From positions 1 to 32,179 of the forward strand of contig JAPPGM010000097.1 in assembly GCA_028874995.1 (NCBI GenBank): a DNA stretch of 32,179 nt, in the 5' to 3' direction. The notes beneath the pieces are model-generated. The model was not told the origin of the DNA. It did not search any database and saw only the letters and a program-made list of their open reading frames with translations. Source of the DNA: Gemmatimonadota bacterium (GTDB lineage: Bacteria; Gemmatimonadota; Gemmatimonadetes; Longimicrobiales; Gaopeijiaceae). A program made the position numbers and the translations under genes. This document shows positions 15,052-24,001 of the stretch, piece by piece (position 1 is the first letter of the stretch; every line of letters starts with the position of its first letter).

Positions 15052-17853
15052 TCAGCGCTGCCAGGCCGCAGGGTCCGGGATTCCACGGGTAAAGAGGACC
15101 TCGAACCCCGGCTCGGCGGGGACCAGGCCGCCACGCACCTGCGCCGCCGTCGCGCCCGGCGGCAGACCGGTGAAGAAGCCCCGCACCCGCCCTGTCCGGG
15201 GATCACGCACGATCGCGGCCGGGCGATCGGTGTCGCCGTCCATTGTGACGGACCCGTCCGGTCCCGAGAGCGTGATCCGGGCGAGTTCGTTCGCCCGGGC
15301 AACCCGCGCCGGCACCGCAAACGCGAATGAACCGCGGTCCTCCGCATCCGCGATGACGGGCATCTCGAATTGAAGACTGAAGAGTTCGGCGCCGCCGGTC
15401 GTGGCCCCCCTCAAGCGATATGCGCCGCTTGAGCGAGGCAGGGACGGCGGAGCGTCGATCACGAACGCCGGCCCCAGGTAGGGCCTGCCGTCCTCGCCGA
15501 CCCCACCGGAAACCAGGAGCGACAGTGTAGGTGCGGCCGGGCGCACCGAACGCTCTACTGCCTCCCACACCAGCCGGTGACGCAGCGAATTGGTGAAGAA
15601 GAACTCGCTGATCCAGGTCGGATCGCAGTAGGACATGAGGTCGCTGATCGAGGGATCCACCAGCATACCCGTCAGGAAGTCGTATCCCCACGCTCCGATG
15701 GTCCCGTCGGACTGCGGAAACGATATGTCCGGGCGGCCCGCACCGCAGCCGGGCGCGTGATAGAGGCTCAGATTGTGCCCGAGTTCATGGGCCATGATGG
15801 AGGAGTCGGGGATCGAGAAGCTGGTCCAGCCGGGCACGTATGCGACGCCACGGGCACCGGTGACCGACCCCGACATCGTACTCATGAAGTACCCCGTTCC
15901 ACCTTCGGCTGCACGAATGGCCACGGTCTGCGCCAGCACCGAGAACGCGTTGTTCGAGTTCGTCACCACGGGCTCGTGGATGTTCAGGTCGATCTCCGCC
16001 ACCGGGAGCAGATCCCGGATTTCGCGGAGCAGCGGATCACCGGGAGACAGGTCTCCGGTGATGTGGAGGATCGCGGAGTCCGGGCTCGCGCTCCACAGGA
16101 AAGGGATCAGCGTGAGTTCCAGGTCCGGCATCGCACGCACGTCCACCGCCATTCTTCCCGTCTCGGGGATGCGCTGCGCCACGCCCAGCTCCGGGGCCAC
16201 CGTCCCGTCCGGATCGATCTCCACTACCATCTCCAAACCCGGCTGAATCACCGACGCTGGAACCAGGACGTTGGCGGAAGCATTCAACGATCCTTCGTTC
16301 ACCTGCTCGCCAATGATCGGCGACCCGCGCTCGATCTCCACCACTTCCGCCCCCTTCCCGTTCACGAAGAAGGTGGCACGGACCATCGGGATCGTGTCGC
16401 CCGCAGCCGCCGGTGCCACCACGAACACGCGCAGAAGCGCATCCTCACCCGCGACGAGCGGCACCGGGTACTCCATGGACTGTACCGCCTGGGTCAGATA
16501 GGCGACCGACCCCTCCTCCGGTTCCTTGCACGACGGAATCCGCCTCTTCGGCACGCCCATCAGCCACGCCTGAAACTCGTGGTCGACCGGCGCACAAAGG
16601 CCCGTCCCGGCCAGCATCAGCTCGGAAAGCCCGCCGAGGCGGATGATGCCCATCGGAAGCAGCCCGGAAAGGCCCGAGTCGGTCAGAATCAGGCGCTTGA
16701 GGCCCGTCATCTCACCGATTTCGTCGGGCAGCGTCCCGGTGTGCGGGTTGCCCGCCAGCATCAGTATGTCGAGGCCCTCCAGGCGCGTCAGCACGACGGG
16801 AAAGGGGCCGCCGAAGTCGTTGCCGCCGATCCAGAGCTCGGTCAGGCGGGTGAGGTTGCTCAAGTCGCCGGGGATCTCGCCCGAGAGCCGGTTGTTGTGC
16901 AGGTACAACCACTCAAGCCTCTTCAAACCGCCAAGTTCACCCGGAATGGGCCCGCTGAGCTGGTTGTTGTGCAGCTCAAGCCCATAGAGTTTCGTGAGGT
17001 TCCCCAGCTGTGGGGGGATGGACCCGGTGAACTGGTTGTTGTGCAGCCACAGCAATAGCAATTCCGGCATTTTCCCGATCTCGGGCGGGATGTTCCCGGA
17101 GAGTTCGTTGTCCGAGAGGACCAGGTGGTTCAGGAGCGCGAGGTTCCCGATCTCGGGGGGAACGCTGCCGGAGAGGTCGTTAAAGAGCAGAACCAGGTCG
17201 GTCAGCTGAGTGAGGTTTCCGATCTCGGGGGGGATGCCGCCGGAGAGGTCATTGGCGTAGAGGTGCAGTTCACGCAGCTGCGTGAGGTCTCCGATCTCGG
17301 GCGGGATGGTCCCGGAGAGGCGGTTGAAACTGAGATCCAATCCCACCACCCGCCCGTCGGGACCGGTCTCCACCCCGTGCCAGTCCCTGAGAGGAGCATC
17401 TGACAGCCATCGACTGTTTTCCCTCCATCGTCCCCCGTCCGTGGCTTCGTAGAAGGCGATCAGCGCCTCGCGCTCCACGTCGAACACCACGGTGACCGAG
17501 GCGGAGGCGGATGCCGACCCCGCCGTCGCGCTCACACTCGCCCTTCCGGTGCCCCGCGGGCGAAGAAGCCCGGTGTGATCGACCGAGACTACCGCGTTGT
17601 CGCTGCTCGACCACGAGACGACGTGGCCGGCCATCAACCCACCGTTCTGGTCGTACACCCTGGCGGTGAGCCGCGCGGTCTCGCGCGAGGAGATGAACTG
17701 TAACGCCGCGCGGTTCAGCGTAACCGACGTGGGCTCCGGCAACGGCTCCTCGCACGTCACGGCGGCCACCACCAGCACGACCGGCGCAAGTCGGCACCAC
17801 CTGCGGGTCCGGAGGCTTGAACGGCGACGTGCGACGTGAATCCGGGTCGGCAC
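15052..17853 (-). CDS. Surface LRR / zinc metalloprotease-like protein (copy 1)
   Basis: A 933-residue protein from GTG 17853. It has GGAG 7 nt upstream in the same AAGGAGCA context as copy 3, which is why the upstream ATG at 17904 is rejected. The signal ends VVAAVTC, lipobox-like. Next come an Ig-like/BIG2-type domain (PTSVTLN to ASVTVVF) and about 10.5 plant-type LRRs of 24 residues (L-SG-IPPEIGNL). A C-terminal region follows with HELGHNLSLYH (HELGH coded at 15775-15789), a metzincin-like HExxHxxxxxH, and a downstream DLMSYC Met-turn candidate. Ser replaces the usual Gly in the zinc motif. It probably degrades or binds an extracellular protein or glycoprotein; the LRRs would supply target binding. 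It has its own candidate promoter (17891-17918). Bases 15359-16218 are identical to part of copy 3. Confidence 0.92.
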   Translation of the reverse strand: MPTRIHVARRRSSLRTRRWCRLAPVVLVVAAVTCEEPLPEPTSVTLNRAALQFISSRETARLTARVYDQNGGLMAGHVVSWSSSDNAVVSVDHTGLLRPRGTGRASVSATAGSASASASVTVVFDVEREALIAFYEATDGGRWRENSRWLSDAPLRDWHGVETGPDGRVVGLDLSFNRLSGTIPPEIGDLTQLRELHLYANDLSGGIPPEIGNLTQLTDLVLLFNDLSGSVPPEIGNLALLNHLVLSDNELSGNIPPEIGKMPELLLLWLHNNQFTGSIPPQLGNLTKLYGLELHNNQLSGPIPGELGGLKRLEWLYLHNNRLSGEIPGDLSNLTRLTELWIGGNDFGGPFPVVLTRLEGLDILMLAGNPHTGTLPDEIGEMTGLKRLILTDSGLSGLLPMGIIRLGGLSELMLAGTGLCAPVDHEFQAWLMGVPKRRIPSCKEPEEGSVAYLTQAVQSMEYPVPLVAGEDALLRVFVVAPAAAGDTIPMVRATFFVNGKGAEVVEIERGSPIIGEQVNEGSLNASANVLVPASVIQPGLEMVVEIDPDGTVAPELGVAQRIPETGRMAVDVRAMPDLELTLIPFLWSASPDSAILHITGDLSPGDPLLREIRDLLPVAEIDLNIHEPVVTNSNNAFSVLAQTVAIRAAEGGTGYFMSTMSGSVTGARGVAYVPGWTSFSIPDSSIMAHELGHNLSLYHAPGCGAGRPDISFPQSDGTIGAWGYDFLTGMLVDPSISDLMSYCDPTWISEFFFTNSLRHRLVWEAVERSVRPAAPTLSLLVSGGVGEDGRPYLGPAFVIDAPPSLPRSSGAYRLRGATTGGAELFSLQFEMPVIADAEDRGSFAFAVPARVARANELARITLSGPDGSVTMDGDTDRPAAIVRDPRTGRVRGFFTGLPPGATAAQVRGGLVPAEPGFEVLFTRGIPDPAAWQR
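15359..16218 (-). repeat. 860-bp tract identical to 21348-22207
   Basis: Compared line by line, these bases match 21348-22207 with no difference seen and a constant offset of 5989. The tract begins after a mismatch at 15358/21347 and ends at a mismatch at 16219/22208. Beyond both ends differences appear every few to few tens of bases. It covers the metalloprotease-like domain. The corresponding part of the middle paralogue (about 18300-19160) is clearly diverged. Confidence 0.93.
16588..17349 (-). repeat. Leucine-rich repeats of copy 1 (10 full plus 1 partial)
   Basis: Ten 72-bp units and one partial unit coding 24-residue LRRs of the plant-receptor type (x-L-x-L-x-x-N-x-L-S-G-x-I-P-P-E-I-G-N-L). 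The last units (FPVVLTRLEG, TLPDEIGEMT) diverge from the consensus and are conserved among the three paralogues as a C-terminal cap. Confidence 0.9.
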
Positions 17854-17890
17854 TGCGTGCTCCTTGATTGGGTAGCGTCCCGTGACCCTT

Positions 17891-17918
17891 AGTATAGTCC
17901 ACATCGGTTGCGGGTCCA
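17891..17918 (-). promoter_or_regulatory. Candidate promoter for LRR protease copy 1
   Basis: Read on the minus strand, TGGACC (17918-17913) and TATACT (17896-17891) are separated by 16 bp, and the -10 box lies 37 bp before GTG 17853. The rest of the 137-bp gap between copies 2 and 1 shows no gene and no clear terminator. Confidence 0.45.
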
Positions 17919-17990
17919 GAAAGTTCGCGCCGGACGATCCGGCGGAGGCCGCTTCCAGCGAGTCAGCGGGCCGGCCTGTCCCTCACGGAA

Positions 17991-20900
17991 TCAACGCCTC
18001 CACATCACCGCGTCGGGGATGCCCCGGCTGAACAACAGTTCCAGCCCGCGCGCGATGGGGACGAGGCCCTCTCGCACGTCCTTGGCGGTCACTCCCGCGG
18101 GGAGATCGGTGAAGAAGCCACGCACCCGCCCGGTCCGCGGATCCCGCAGGATCGCGGTGGGACGATCTGTGTCGGCGTCCAGGGCGAAGGATCCGTTCGG
18201 TCCCGAGAGGGTGATGCGGGCAAGGTCACTCGCCCACGCTTCCCGTGCGGGCACCGCGAACGCGAACGAACCGCGATCCTCCACGTCGGCGATGACGGGC
18301 ATCTCGAATGCGAGGCTGAAGAGTTCGGCACCATTGGCCGTGGTCCCCCTCAGGCGATAGGCGCCGCTCGAGCGAGGCAGGGATGGCGGGGCGTCGATCA
18401 CGAACGCGGGCCCCAGGTAGGGCCTGCCATCCTCGCCGATCCCGCCGGAAATCAGAAGCGACAGGGTCGGTGCGGCAGGGGACACCGAGCGCTCCGCCGT
18501 CTCCCACACCAGCCGGTACCGCAACGAGTGGGTAAAGTAGAGGTCGCTGATCCATGCCGGCTCACAGTAGGACATGAGGTCGGGTACGGAAGGCCGTACC
18601 AGCGTGCCCGTGGGAAAGTCATATCCCCACGCGCCGATGCTCCCGTCCGGTTGTGGAAACGACACGTCCGGATTGCCCGCACCACCACACGGCGCGTGAT
18701 AGAGGCTCAGGTTGTGTCCGAGTTCGTGGGCCATGACCCACGGGTCCGGAATCGCGAAGCTGACCCAGCCTGGGACGGTGGCGACGCCGCGGGCGCCCGA
18801 CACCTGCCCCGACATCGTACCCATGAAGTACCCTGTTCCTCCCTCGGCGGTGCGAATCGTCCACGTCTGCTCGAGCATCGAATGGGCCCGATTCGAGGTC
18901 GTCACGACGGGCTCGTGGACATTCAGGTCCATTTCCGCCACCGGGAGCAGGTCGCCGATGTCGCGGAGCAGTTCGTCTTCCGGAGAGAGATCTTCGGTGA
19001 TGTCCAGGATCGCGGAATCGGGGTTCTCACTCCAAAGGAACGGGACAAGCGTGAATTCGAGTTCCGGCAATGCCCTGACGTTGACCGCCATCCGCCCCAC
19101 CGCGGGGATGCGCTTCGCCACGCCCAGACCCGGATCCAGCGTCCTGTCCGGGTCGATCTCGATCACCATTTCCAGACCCGGCTGAATCACCGGCCCCGGA
19201 ACCAATCCGTTGGCGGACGCTTGCAACGAACCCTCGTTCACCTCCTCGCCGATGATGGACGACCCGCGCCCGATCTCCACGACCTCCACCTCTTCCCCAT
19301 CCAGGTAGAAGGTGGCGCGGACCGACGGGATCGTATCGCCGGCAGCCGAGGGTGCCACCACGAAGACCCGCAGGAGCGCTTCCTCGCCGGCGACCAACGG
19401 CACCTTGTAGGTCATGGACTGCACCGCCTGAGTGAGATAGGCGACCGATCCCTCCTCGGGTTCCTCACACGAGGGGATCCGCCTCTTGGGCACCCGCTCG
19501 AGCCACATTTGAAACGTTGCGTCTTCGGGAGCACACAACCCGGTTCCCGCCGCCATGAGTTCCAGGAGCCCATCGAGGCGGGTCATGCCCGGCGGGAGCA
19601 GGCCGGAAAGTCCCGTGTCGGTCAGAAGGAGGATCGCGAGGTTCCCCATGTCACCGATCTCATCTGGCAGAGTGCCCGAATACGGATTGCCCGCCAGCAT
19701 CAGCCGGTAGAGCCTCGGGAGGCGGGTCAGCACCACCGGGAACTCTCCAACAAAATCGTTGCCACCTATCCACAGGTCGATCAAGGCCGGCAGGTAGCCA
19801 AACTCCTCCTGGATCTCTCCCGAGAGTTTGTTGTTGTGCAGGTACAGCCGACTGAGGCTCCTCAATCCGCCCAGCTCTCCGGAAATGCCCCCGGTTAGCT
19901 CGTTGTCGGAGAGGTTTGCTCGGTAAAGACGCGAGAGGTTGCCCAGTTCCGGCGGGATGGGTCCGCTGAGCTCGTTGCGTTGCAGCCACAACGCGCGCAA
20001 ACGAGTCAAATCTCCGATTTCGGGCGGGATGGTCCCGGCAAGGCTGTTGTCCTGGAGCAACAGCTCGGCAAGTTGCGCCAGGTTTCCGATCTCGCGGGGA
20101 AGGGCACCTGAGAGATCGTTCTGCGAGATGTCCAGGTATCGCAGCTGCCCGAGGCCCCCGATCTCGGAAGGAATGGAGCCGGAAAGTTCGTTTCGGAAGA
20201 GTACCAGTTCCTGCAGTTCCCTCAGGTTCCCGATCTCGGGAGGGATCGGGCCTGAGAGCAGGTTGTAGCTGAGATACAGCACTTCCAGTTGCGTCAGGAA
20301 CCCGATCTCGGGAGGGATCGGACCCGAGAGGCCGTTCAAACGGAGATCCAACTCGCGCAACTCCGAGAGGTGCCCGATCTGGGGAGGAATGGGACCCAGG
20401 AGTATGTTGGCATAGAGACGCAACTCACGCAGCTCCGCGAGGTGCCCGATCTCTGGAGGGAGGGAGCCTCTGAGGCCGTTGACACTGAGGTCCAACCCCA
20501 CCACCCGGCCATCGGAGTCGGTTTGCACCCCATACCAGTCCGAGAGTGGAGCATCGGACAACCACCCATCGCGCCTGATCCATTGTTCCCCACCGGTGGC
20601 GTTGTAGATGCCCGCAAGTGCTTCGTTGTCGGTCAGGAGGACCACGGTGACCGTGGCATGCGCCGACGCCGAGCCCGCTGCCGCGGTGATTCGCGCCATC
20701 CCGGCCCCCTCTGCTCGGACAAGCCCCATCTGGTCGACCGACGCGACCGTCCCATCGCTGGTCGACCACGAGACGGCGTGACCCGCCAGCACCTCCCCGT
20801 TCTGGTCATACACCTCGGCCCTGAGCTGAGAGACGTCCTGCAGGGAAACGAATTCCAGCGTGGTGAGGTTGAGCTTGATCGACGTGGGCTCGGGCGCCGA

Positions 20901-21041
20901 CCCCGGCCAATCGCAAGCGGGGCCGGCCGCCAGTACGACAATGGCCATCGTGATCAGTTGGTGGACGTACCGGCGATCAGCTGAGTTCGGTCGGTGTCCG
21001 AAGGAGTTGGTCGGCGCCGGCATCGGGCGCGTTCGGCGCAT
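17991..21041 (-). CDS. Surface LRR / zinc metalloprotease-like protein (copy 2)
   Basis: A 1016-residue paralogue and the longest of the three. ATG 21041 is 2 nt beyond the stop of copy 3, so the two are probably translated from one message. The signal-like N-terminus ends AAGPAC (Cys43). The Ig-like domain PTSIKLN to ATVTVVL follows, then about 13.5 LRR units. The C-terminal domain has HELGHNLSLYH with HELGH at residues 772-776, a Cys-containing APCGGAG, GAWGYDF and DLMSYC. The latter region is roughly three-quarters identical by eye to copies 1 and 3 and lacks the recently homogenised tract they share. Difference in LRR number among the copies implies change of the binding surface. Extracellular, membrane-anchored proteolysis or adhesion is inferred. 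Confidence 0.92.
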   Translation of the reverse strand: MRRTRPMPAPTNSFGHRPNSADRRYVHQLITMAIVVLAAGPACDWPGSAPEPTSIKLNLTTLEFVSLQDVSQLRAEVYDQNGEVLAGHAVSWSTSDGTVASVDQMGLVRAEGAGMARITAAAGSASAHATVTVVLLTDNEALAGIYNATGGEQWIRRDGWLSDAPLSDWYGVQTDSDGRVVGLDLSVNGLRGSLPPEIGHLAELRELRLYANILLGPIPPQIGHLSELRELDLRLNGLSGPIPPEIGFLTQLEVLYLSYNLLSGPIPPEIGNLRELQELVLFRNELSGSIPSEIGGLGQLRYLDISQNDLSGALPREIGNLAQLAELLLQDNSLAGTIPPEIGDLTRLRALWLQRNELSGPIPPELGNLSRLYRANLSDNELTGGISGELGGLRSLSRLYLHNNKLSGEIQEEFGYLPALIDLWIGGNDFVGEFPVVLTRLPRLYRLMLAGNPYSGTLPDEIGDMGNLAILLLTDTGLSGLLPPGMTRLDGLLELMAAGTGLCAPEDATFQMWLERVPKRRIPSCEEPEEGSVAYLTQAVQSMTYKVPLVAGEEALLRVFVVAPSAAGDTIPSVRATFYLDGEEVEVVEIGRGSSIIGEEVNEGSLQASANGLVPGPVIQPGLEMVIEIDPDRTLDPGLGVAKRIPAVGRMAVNVRALPELEFTLVPFLWSENPDSAILDITEDLSPEDELLRDIGDLLPVAEMDLNVHEPVVTTSNRAHSMLEQTWTIRTAEGGTGYFMGTMSGQVSGARGVATVPGWVSFAIPDPWVMAHELGHNLSLYHAPCGGAGNPDVSFPQPDGSIGAWGYDFPTGTLVRPSVPDLMSYCEPAWISDLYFTHSLRYRLVWETAERSVSPAAPTLSLLISGGIGEDGRPYLGPAFVIDAPPSLPRSSGAYRLRGTTANGAELFSLAFEMPVIADVEDRGSFAFAVPAREAWASDLARITLSGPNGSFALDADTDRPTAILRDPRTGRVRGFFTDLPAGVTAKDVREGLVPIARGLELLFSRGIPDAVMWRR
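19527..20504 (-). repeat. Leucine-rich repeats of copy 2 (13 full plus 1 partial)
   Basis: Thirteen 72-bp units and one partial unit coding 24-residue plant-type LRRs (consensus L-SG-IPPEIGNL). This is three units more than copy 1, and the extra units lie in the central part of the array. Confidence 0.9.
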
Positions 21042-21043
21042 GG

Positions 21044-24001
21044 TCAGCGCCTCCAGGCCCTGGGATCCGGAATACCACGGCTGAACAACAACTCCATTCC
21101 TCGTTCGAAGTCATGTGCCGCGAGCACCTCCGCCGCCGTGGTGCCCGGCGGCAGATCGGTGAAGAAGCCCCGCACCTGTTCCGTGCGCGGGTCTCGCACG
21201 ATCGCTCCCGGGCGGGCGGTTTCGGTGTCCAGCGTGACGGATCCGGCCGGTCCCGAGAGGGTGATCCGGGCGAGTTCGTTCGCCCAGGCAACCTGCGCCG
21301 GCACCGCAAACGCGAATGAACCGCGGTCCTCCGCATCCGCGATGACCGGCATCTCGAATTGAAGACTGAAGAGTTCGGCGCCGCCGGTCGTGGCCCCCCT
21401 CAAGCGATATGCGCCGCTTGAGCGAGGCAGGGACGGCGGAGCGTCGATCACGAACGCCGGCCCCAGGTAGGGCCTGCCGTCCTCGCCGACCCCACCGGAA
21501 ACCAGGAGCGACAGTGTAGGTGCGGCCGGGCGCACCGAACGCTCTACTGCCTCCCACACCAGCCGGTGACGCAGCGAATTGGTGAAGAAGAACTCGCTGA
21601 TCCAGGTCGGATCGCAGTAGGACATGAGGTCGCTGATCGAGGGATCCACCAGCATACCCGTCAGGAAGTCGTATCCCCACGCTCCGATGGTCCCGTCGGA
21701 CTGCGGAAACGATATGTCCGGGCGGCCCGCACCGCAGCCGGGCGCGTGATAGAGGCTCAGATTGTGCCCGAGTTCATGGGCCATGATGGAGGAGTCGGGG
21801 ATCGAGAAGCTGGTCCAGCCGGGCACGTATGCGACGCCACGGGCACCGGTGACCGACCCCGACATCGTACTCATGAAGTACCCCGTTCCACCTTCGGCTG
21901 CACGAATGGCCACGGTCTGCGCCAGCACCGAGAACGCGTTGTTCGAGTTCGTCACCACGGGCTCGTGGATGTTCAGGTCGATCTCCGCCACCGGGAGCAG
22001 ATCCCGGATTTCGCGGAGCAGCGGATCACCGGGAGACAGGTCTCCGGTGATGTGGAGGATCGCGGAGTCCGGGCTCGCGCTCCACAGGAAAGGGATCAGC
22101 GTGAGTTCCAGGTCCGGCATCGCACGCACGTCCACCGCCATTCTTCCCGTCTCGGGGATGCGCTGCGCCACGCCCAGCTCCGGGGCCACCGTCCCGTCCG
22201 GATCGATTTCCACCACCATCTCCAGTCCCGGCTGAATCACGGACGCAGGTATCCGCGCGTTGACCGATGCATTCAGCGATCCTTCGTTCATCTGGTCACC
22301 GATGATCGACGTCCCGCGCGGGATCTCCACCACCCCCGCCTCCTCTCCATCAACGAAGAACGTGGCGCGGACCTTCGGCACCGTGTCACCGGCTGCCGCC
22401 GGAGCCACCACGAACACCCGCAGCAGCACCTCCTCCCCGGCAACCAGCGGCACCGGGTATTCGATGGACTGCACCGCCTGCGTGAGATAGGCCACCGACC
22501 CCTCGACGGGATTCTCACATGAAGGGATCCGCCTCTTAATCACACCCTCCAGCCACGCCTGGAACTCATCGTCTTTCGGTGCACACAGGCCTGTCCCGTG
22601 GAGTATGAGTTCGGAGAGTTCCTGGAGCCGGGTCATGCCTTGCGGGAGCAGGCCGGACAGATCGGAGTCGGTCAGAAGGAGGCGGGTAAGGCTCGCCATG
22701 TCGCCGATCTCGTCAGGCAGCGTGCCGGTGTACCCGCTGCCCACGAGCACGAGTGTGTCGATACTCGGCAGGCGCGTCAGCACCACCGGAAACGGACCGC
22801 TGAAGTCGTTGCCACCCATCCGGAGTTCGCTCAGGTTCACAAGGTTGCCGAACTCATCGGGAAGATCGCCCGAGAGCTTGTTGTTGTGTATGTACATCTG
22901 GGCAAGGTTCGTCAAGCCACCTATTTCACCGGGGATGGAACCGGTCAAGTCGTTGTTGTAGAGCGCCAATCTTGCAAGACTTGCCAGGTTCCCCAGCTCC
23001 GGGGGGATGGACCCGCTCAATCCGTTGCTGTGCAGCCACAACAGGCTCAATCCCGTCAGGTTGCCGATCTCGGGCGGAATGGCCCCGAAGAGATTGTTGC
23101 TTTCGAGGTACAGGGTACGCAGCTGCACCAGCTCCCCGATCTCGGGTGGAACGGTGCCAGCAAGTTCGTTGTAGGAGAGATCCAGGTCCGTCAACTCCGT
23201 GAGGTCACCGAGCGCGGCCGGGATAATGCCGGAAAGGTTGTTCCGGTAGAGTTGCAGATCGCGCAACCGGGTGAGGTTCCCGATCTCGGGCGGGATCGTG
23301 CCGGAAAAGCGGTTGTAGTGGAGGTGCAACTCCCGCAACTCCGTCAGGGCTCCGATCTCGGGAGGAAGGGTGCCGAAAAGGCGGTTGTGGCGGAGGTGCA
23401 GCACTCGCAACTCCGTAAGGTCGCGGATCTCGGGTGGCAGGGTGCCGTAAAGGCGGTTGAAGCTCAGGTCCAGCTCCGTGACACGCCCGTCCGCGTCGGT
23501 TTCGACCCCGAACCAGTTCTCGAGTGGAGCATCCGACAGCCATTGATCGTCGTTAACCCAGTCTTCCCCGTCCGTGGCGTTGTAGAACGCGATCAGCGGC
23601 AGCCTGTCCGCGTCGAGGATCACCGTAACCACCGCAGAGGCCGATGCCGTCCCTGCCGTTGCGGTGATTCTCGCCATCCCCGCCCCCTCGGCGCGTACCA
23701 GCCCGGTCTGGCTGACCGACGCGACCGTGTTGGCGCTGGTCGACCACGAAACGGGCTGGCCGTCCATCAGTTGCCCGTTCTGGTCGTACACCCGAGCCGT
23801 CAGCTGGGTCGTTTCTCCCGCCGACGTAAATGTCACTTCCGTCTGGCTGAGGGTGATCGACGTGGCCTCGGGAGGCGGGACCGGGTCCGCGCAGGCGGAG
23901 TTGGCGGCGACAACGGTGGCGGCCAACGCGATCACTCTGCGGAGACTGCCGCGCGTCGTTGAGGTGGCGCGGTCGGCGGAGTAGGAGATTGACGTCGGCA
24001 T
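21044..24001 (-). CDS. Surface LRR / zinc metalloprotease-like protein (copy 3)
   Basis: A 985-residue paralogue and the promoter-proximal gene of the leftward LRR cluster. ATG 24001 has GGAG 6 nt upstream (AAAGGAGCATGCA). The signal-like segment ends AANSAC (Cys37). An Ig-like/BIG2-type domain (ATSITLSQTEVTF to ASAVVTVIL) is followed by a short linker (FYNATDGEDW) that precedes the LRRs in all three copies, and then 12.5 LRR units. The protease-like domain has HELGHNLSLYH with HELGH at residues 742-746 and DLMSYC. A C-terminal beta-rich domain (GAYRLRGATTGGAELFSLQF) ends the protein, as in copies 1 and 2. Bases 21348-22207 are identical to copy 1. The LRR class is far more common in plants than in bacteria, but the scaffold here is thoroughly bacterial. 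Confidence 0.92.
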   Translation of the reverse strand: MPTSISYSADRATSTTRGSLRRVIALAATVVAANSACADPVPPPEATSITLSQTEVTFTSAGETTQLTARVYDQNGQLMDGQPVSWSTSANTVASVSQTGLVRAEGAGMARITATAGTASASAVVTVILDADRLPLIAFYNATDGEDWVNDDQWLSDAPLENWFGVETDADGRVTELDLSFNRLYGTLPPEIRDLTELRVLHLRHNRLFGTLPPEIGALTELRELHLHYNRFSGTIPPEIGNLTRLRDLQLYRNNLSGIIPAALGDLTELTDLDLSYNELAGTVPPEIGELVQLRTLYLESNNLFGAIPPEIGNLTGLSLLWLHSNGLSGSIPPELGNLASLARLALYNNDLTGSIPGEIGGLTNLAQMYIHNNKLSGDLPDEFGNLVNLSELRMGGNDFSGPFPVVLTRLPSIDTLVLVGSGYTGTLPDEIGDMASLTRLLLTDSDLSGLLPQGMTRLQELSELILHGTGLCAPKDDEFQAWLEGVIKRRIPSCENPVEGSVAYLTQAVQSIEYPVPLVAGEEVLLRVFVVAPAAAGDTVPKVRATFFVDGEEAGVVEIPRGTSIIGDQMNEGSLNASVNARIPASVIQPGLEMVVEIDPDGTVAPELGVAQRIPETGRMAVDVRAMPDLELTLIPFLWSASPDSAILHITGDLSPGDPLLREIRDLLPVAEIDLNIHEPVVTNSNNAFSVLAQTVAIRAAEGGTGYFMSTMSGSVTGARGVAYVPGWTSFSIPDSSIMAHELGHNLSLYHAPGCGAGRPDISFPQSDGTIGAWGYDFLTGMLVDPSISDLMSYCDPTWISEFFFTNSLRHRLVWEAVERSVRPAAPTLSLLVSGGVGEDGRPYLGPAFVIDAPPSLPRSSGAYRLRGATTGGAELFSLQFEMPVIADAEDRGSFAFAVPAQVAWANELARITLSGPAGSVTLDTETARPGAIVRDPRTEQVRGFFTDLPPGTTAAEVLAAHDFERGMELLFSRGIPDPRAWRR
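21348..22207 (-). repeat. 860-bp tract identical to 15359-16218
   Basis: This is the second member of the identical pair inside copy 3. The borders fall within coding sequence and no insertion sequence or terminal repeat flanks it, which favours gene conversion or homologous exchange over transposition. Confidence 0.93.
22577..23482 (-). repeat. Leucine-rich repeats of copy 3 (12 full plus 1 partial)
   Basis: Twelve 72-bp units and one partial unit coding 24-residue plant-type LRRs. Conserved C-terminal cap units (FPVVLTRLPS, TLPDEIGDMA) match copies 1 and 2. Confidence 0.9.

Noticed and set aside
13126-15330. Long plus-strand open frame of over 700 codons
   Set aside because: It overlaps the amidohydrolase in another frame and runs antisense into DUF418 and LRR copy 1; it has no family motif.
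15577-17058. Plus-strand frames across the LRR genes, including a near-identical pair at 15577 and 21566
   Set aside because: They are antisense shadows of the LRR proteases. Their similarity simply reflects the identical 860-bp tract and the 72-bp repeats.
16588-23482. Regular repeats that could be mistaken for a CRISPR array
   Set aside because: The period is 72 bp, in frame, coding LRRs, without conserved direct repeats separated by unique spacers; no cas gene is present.
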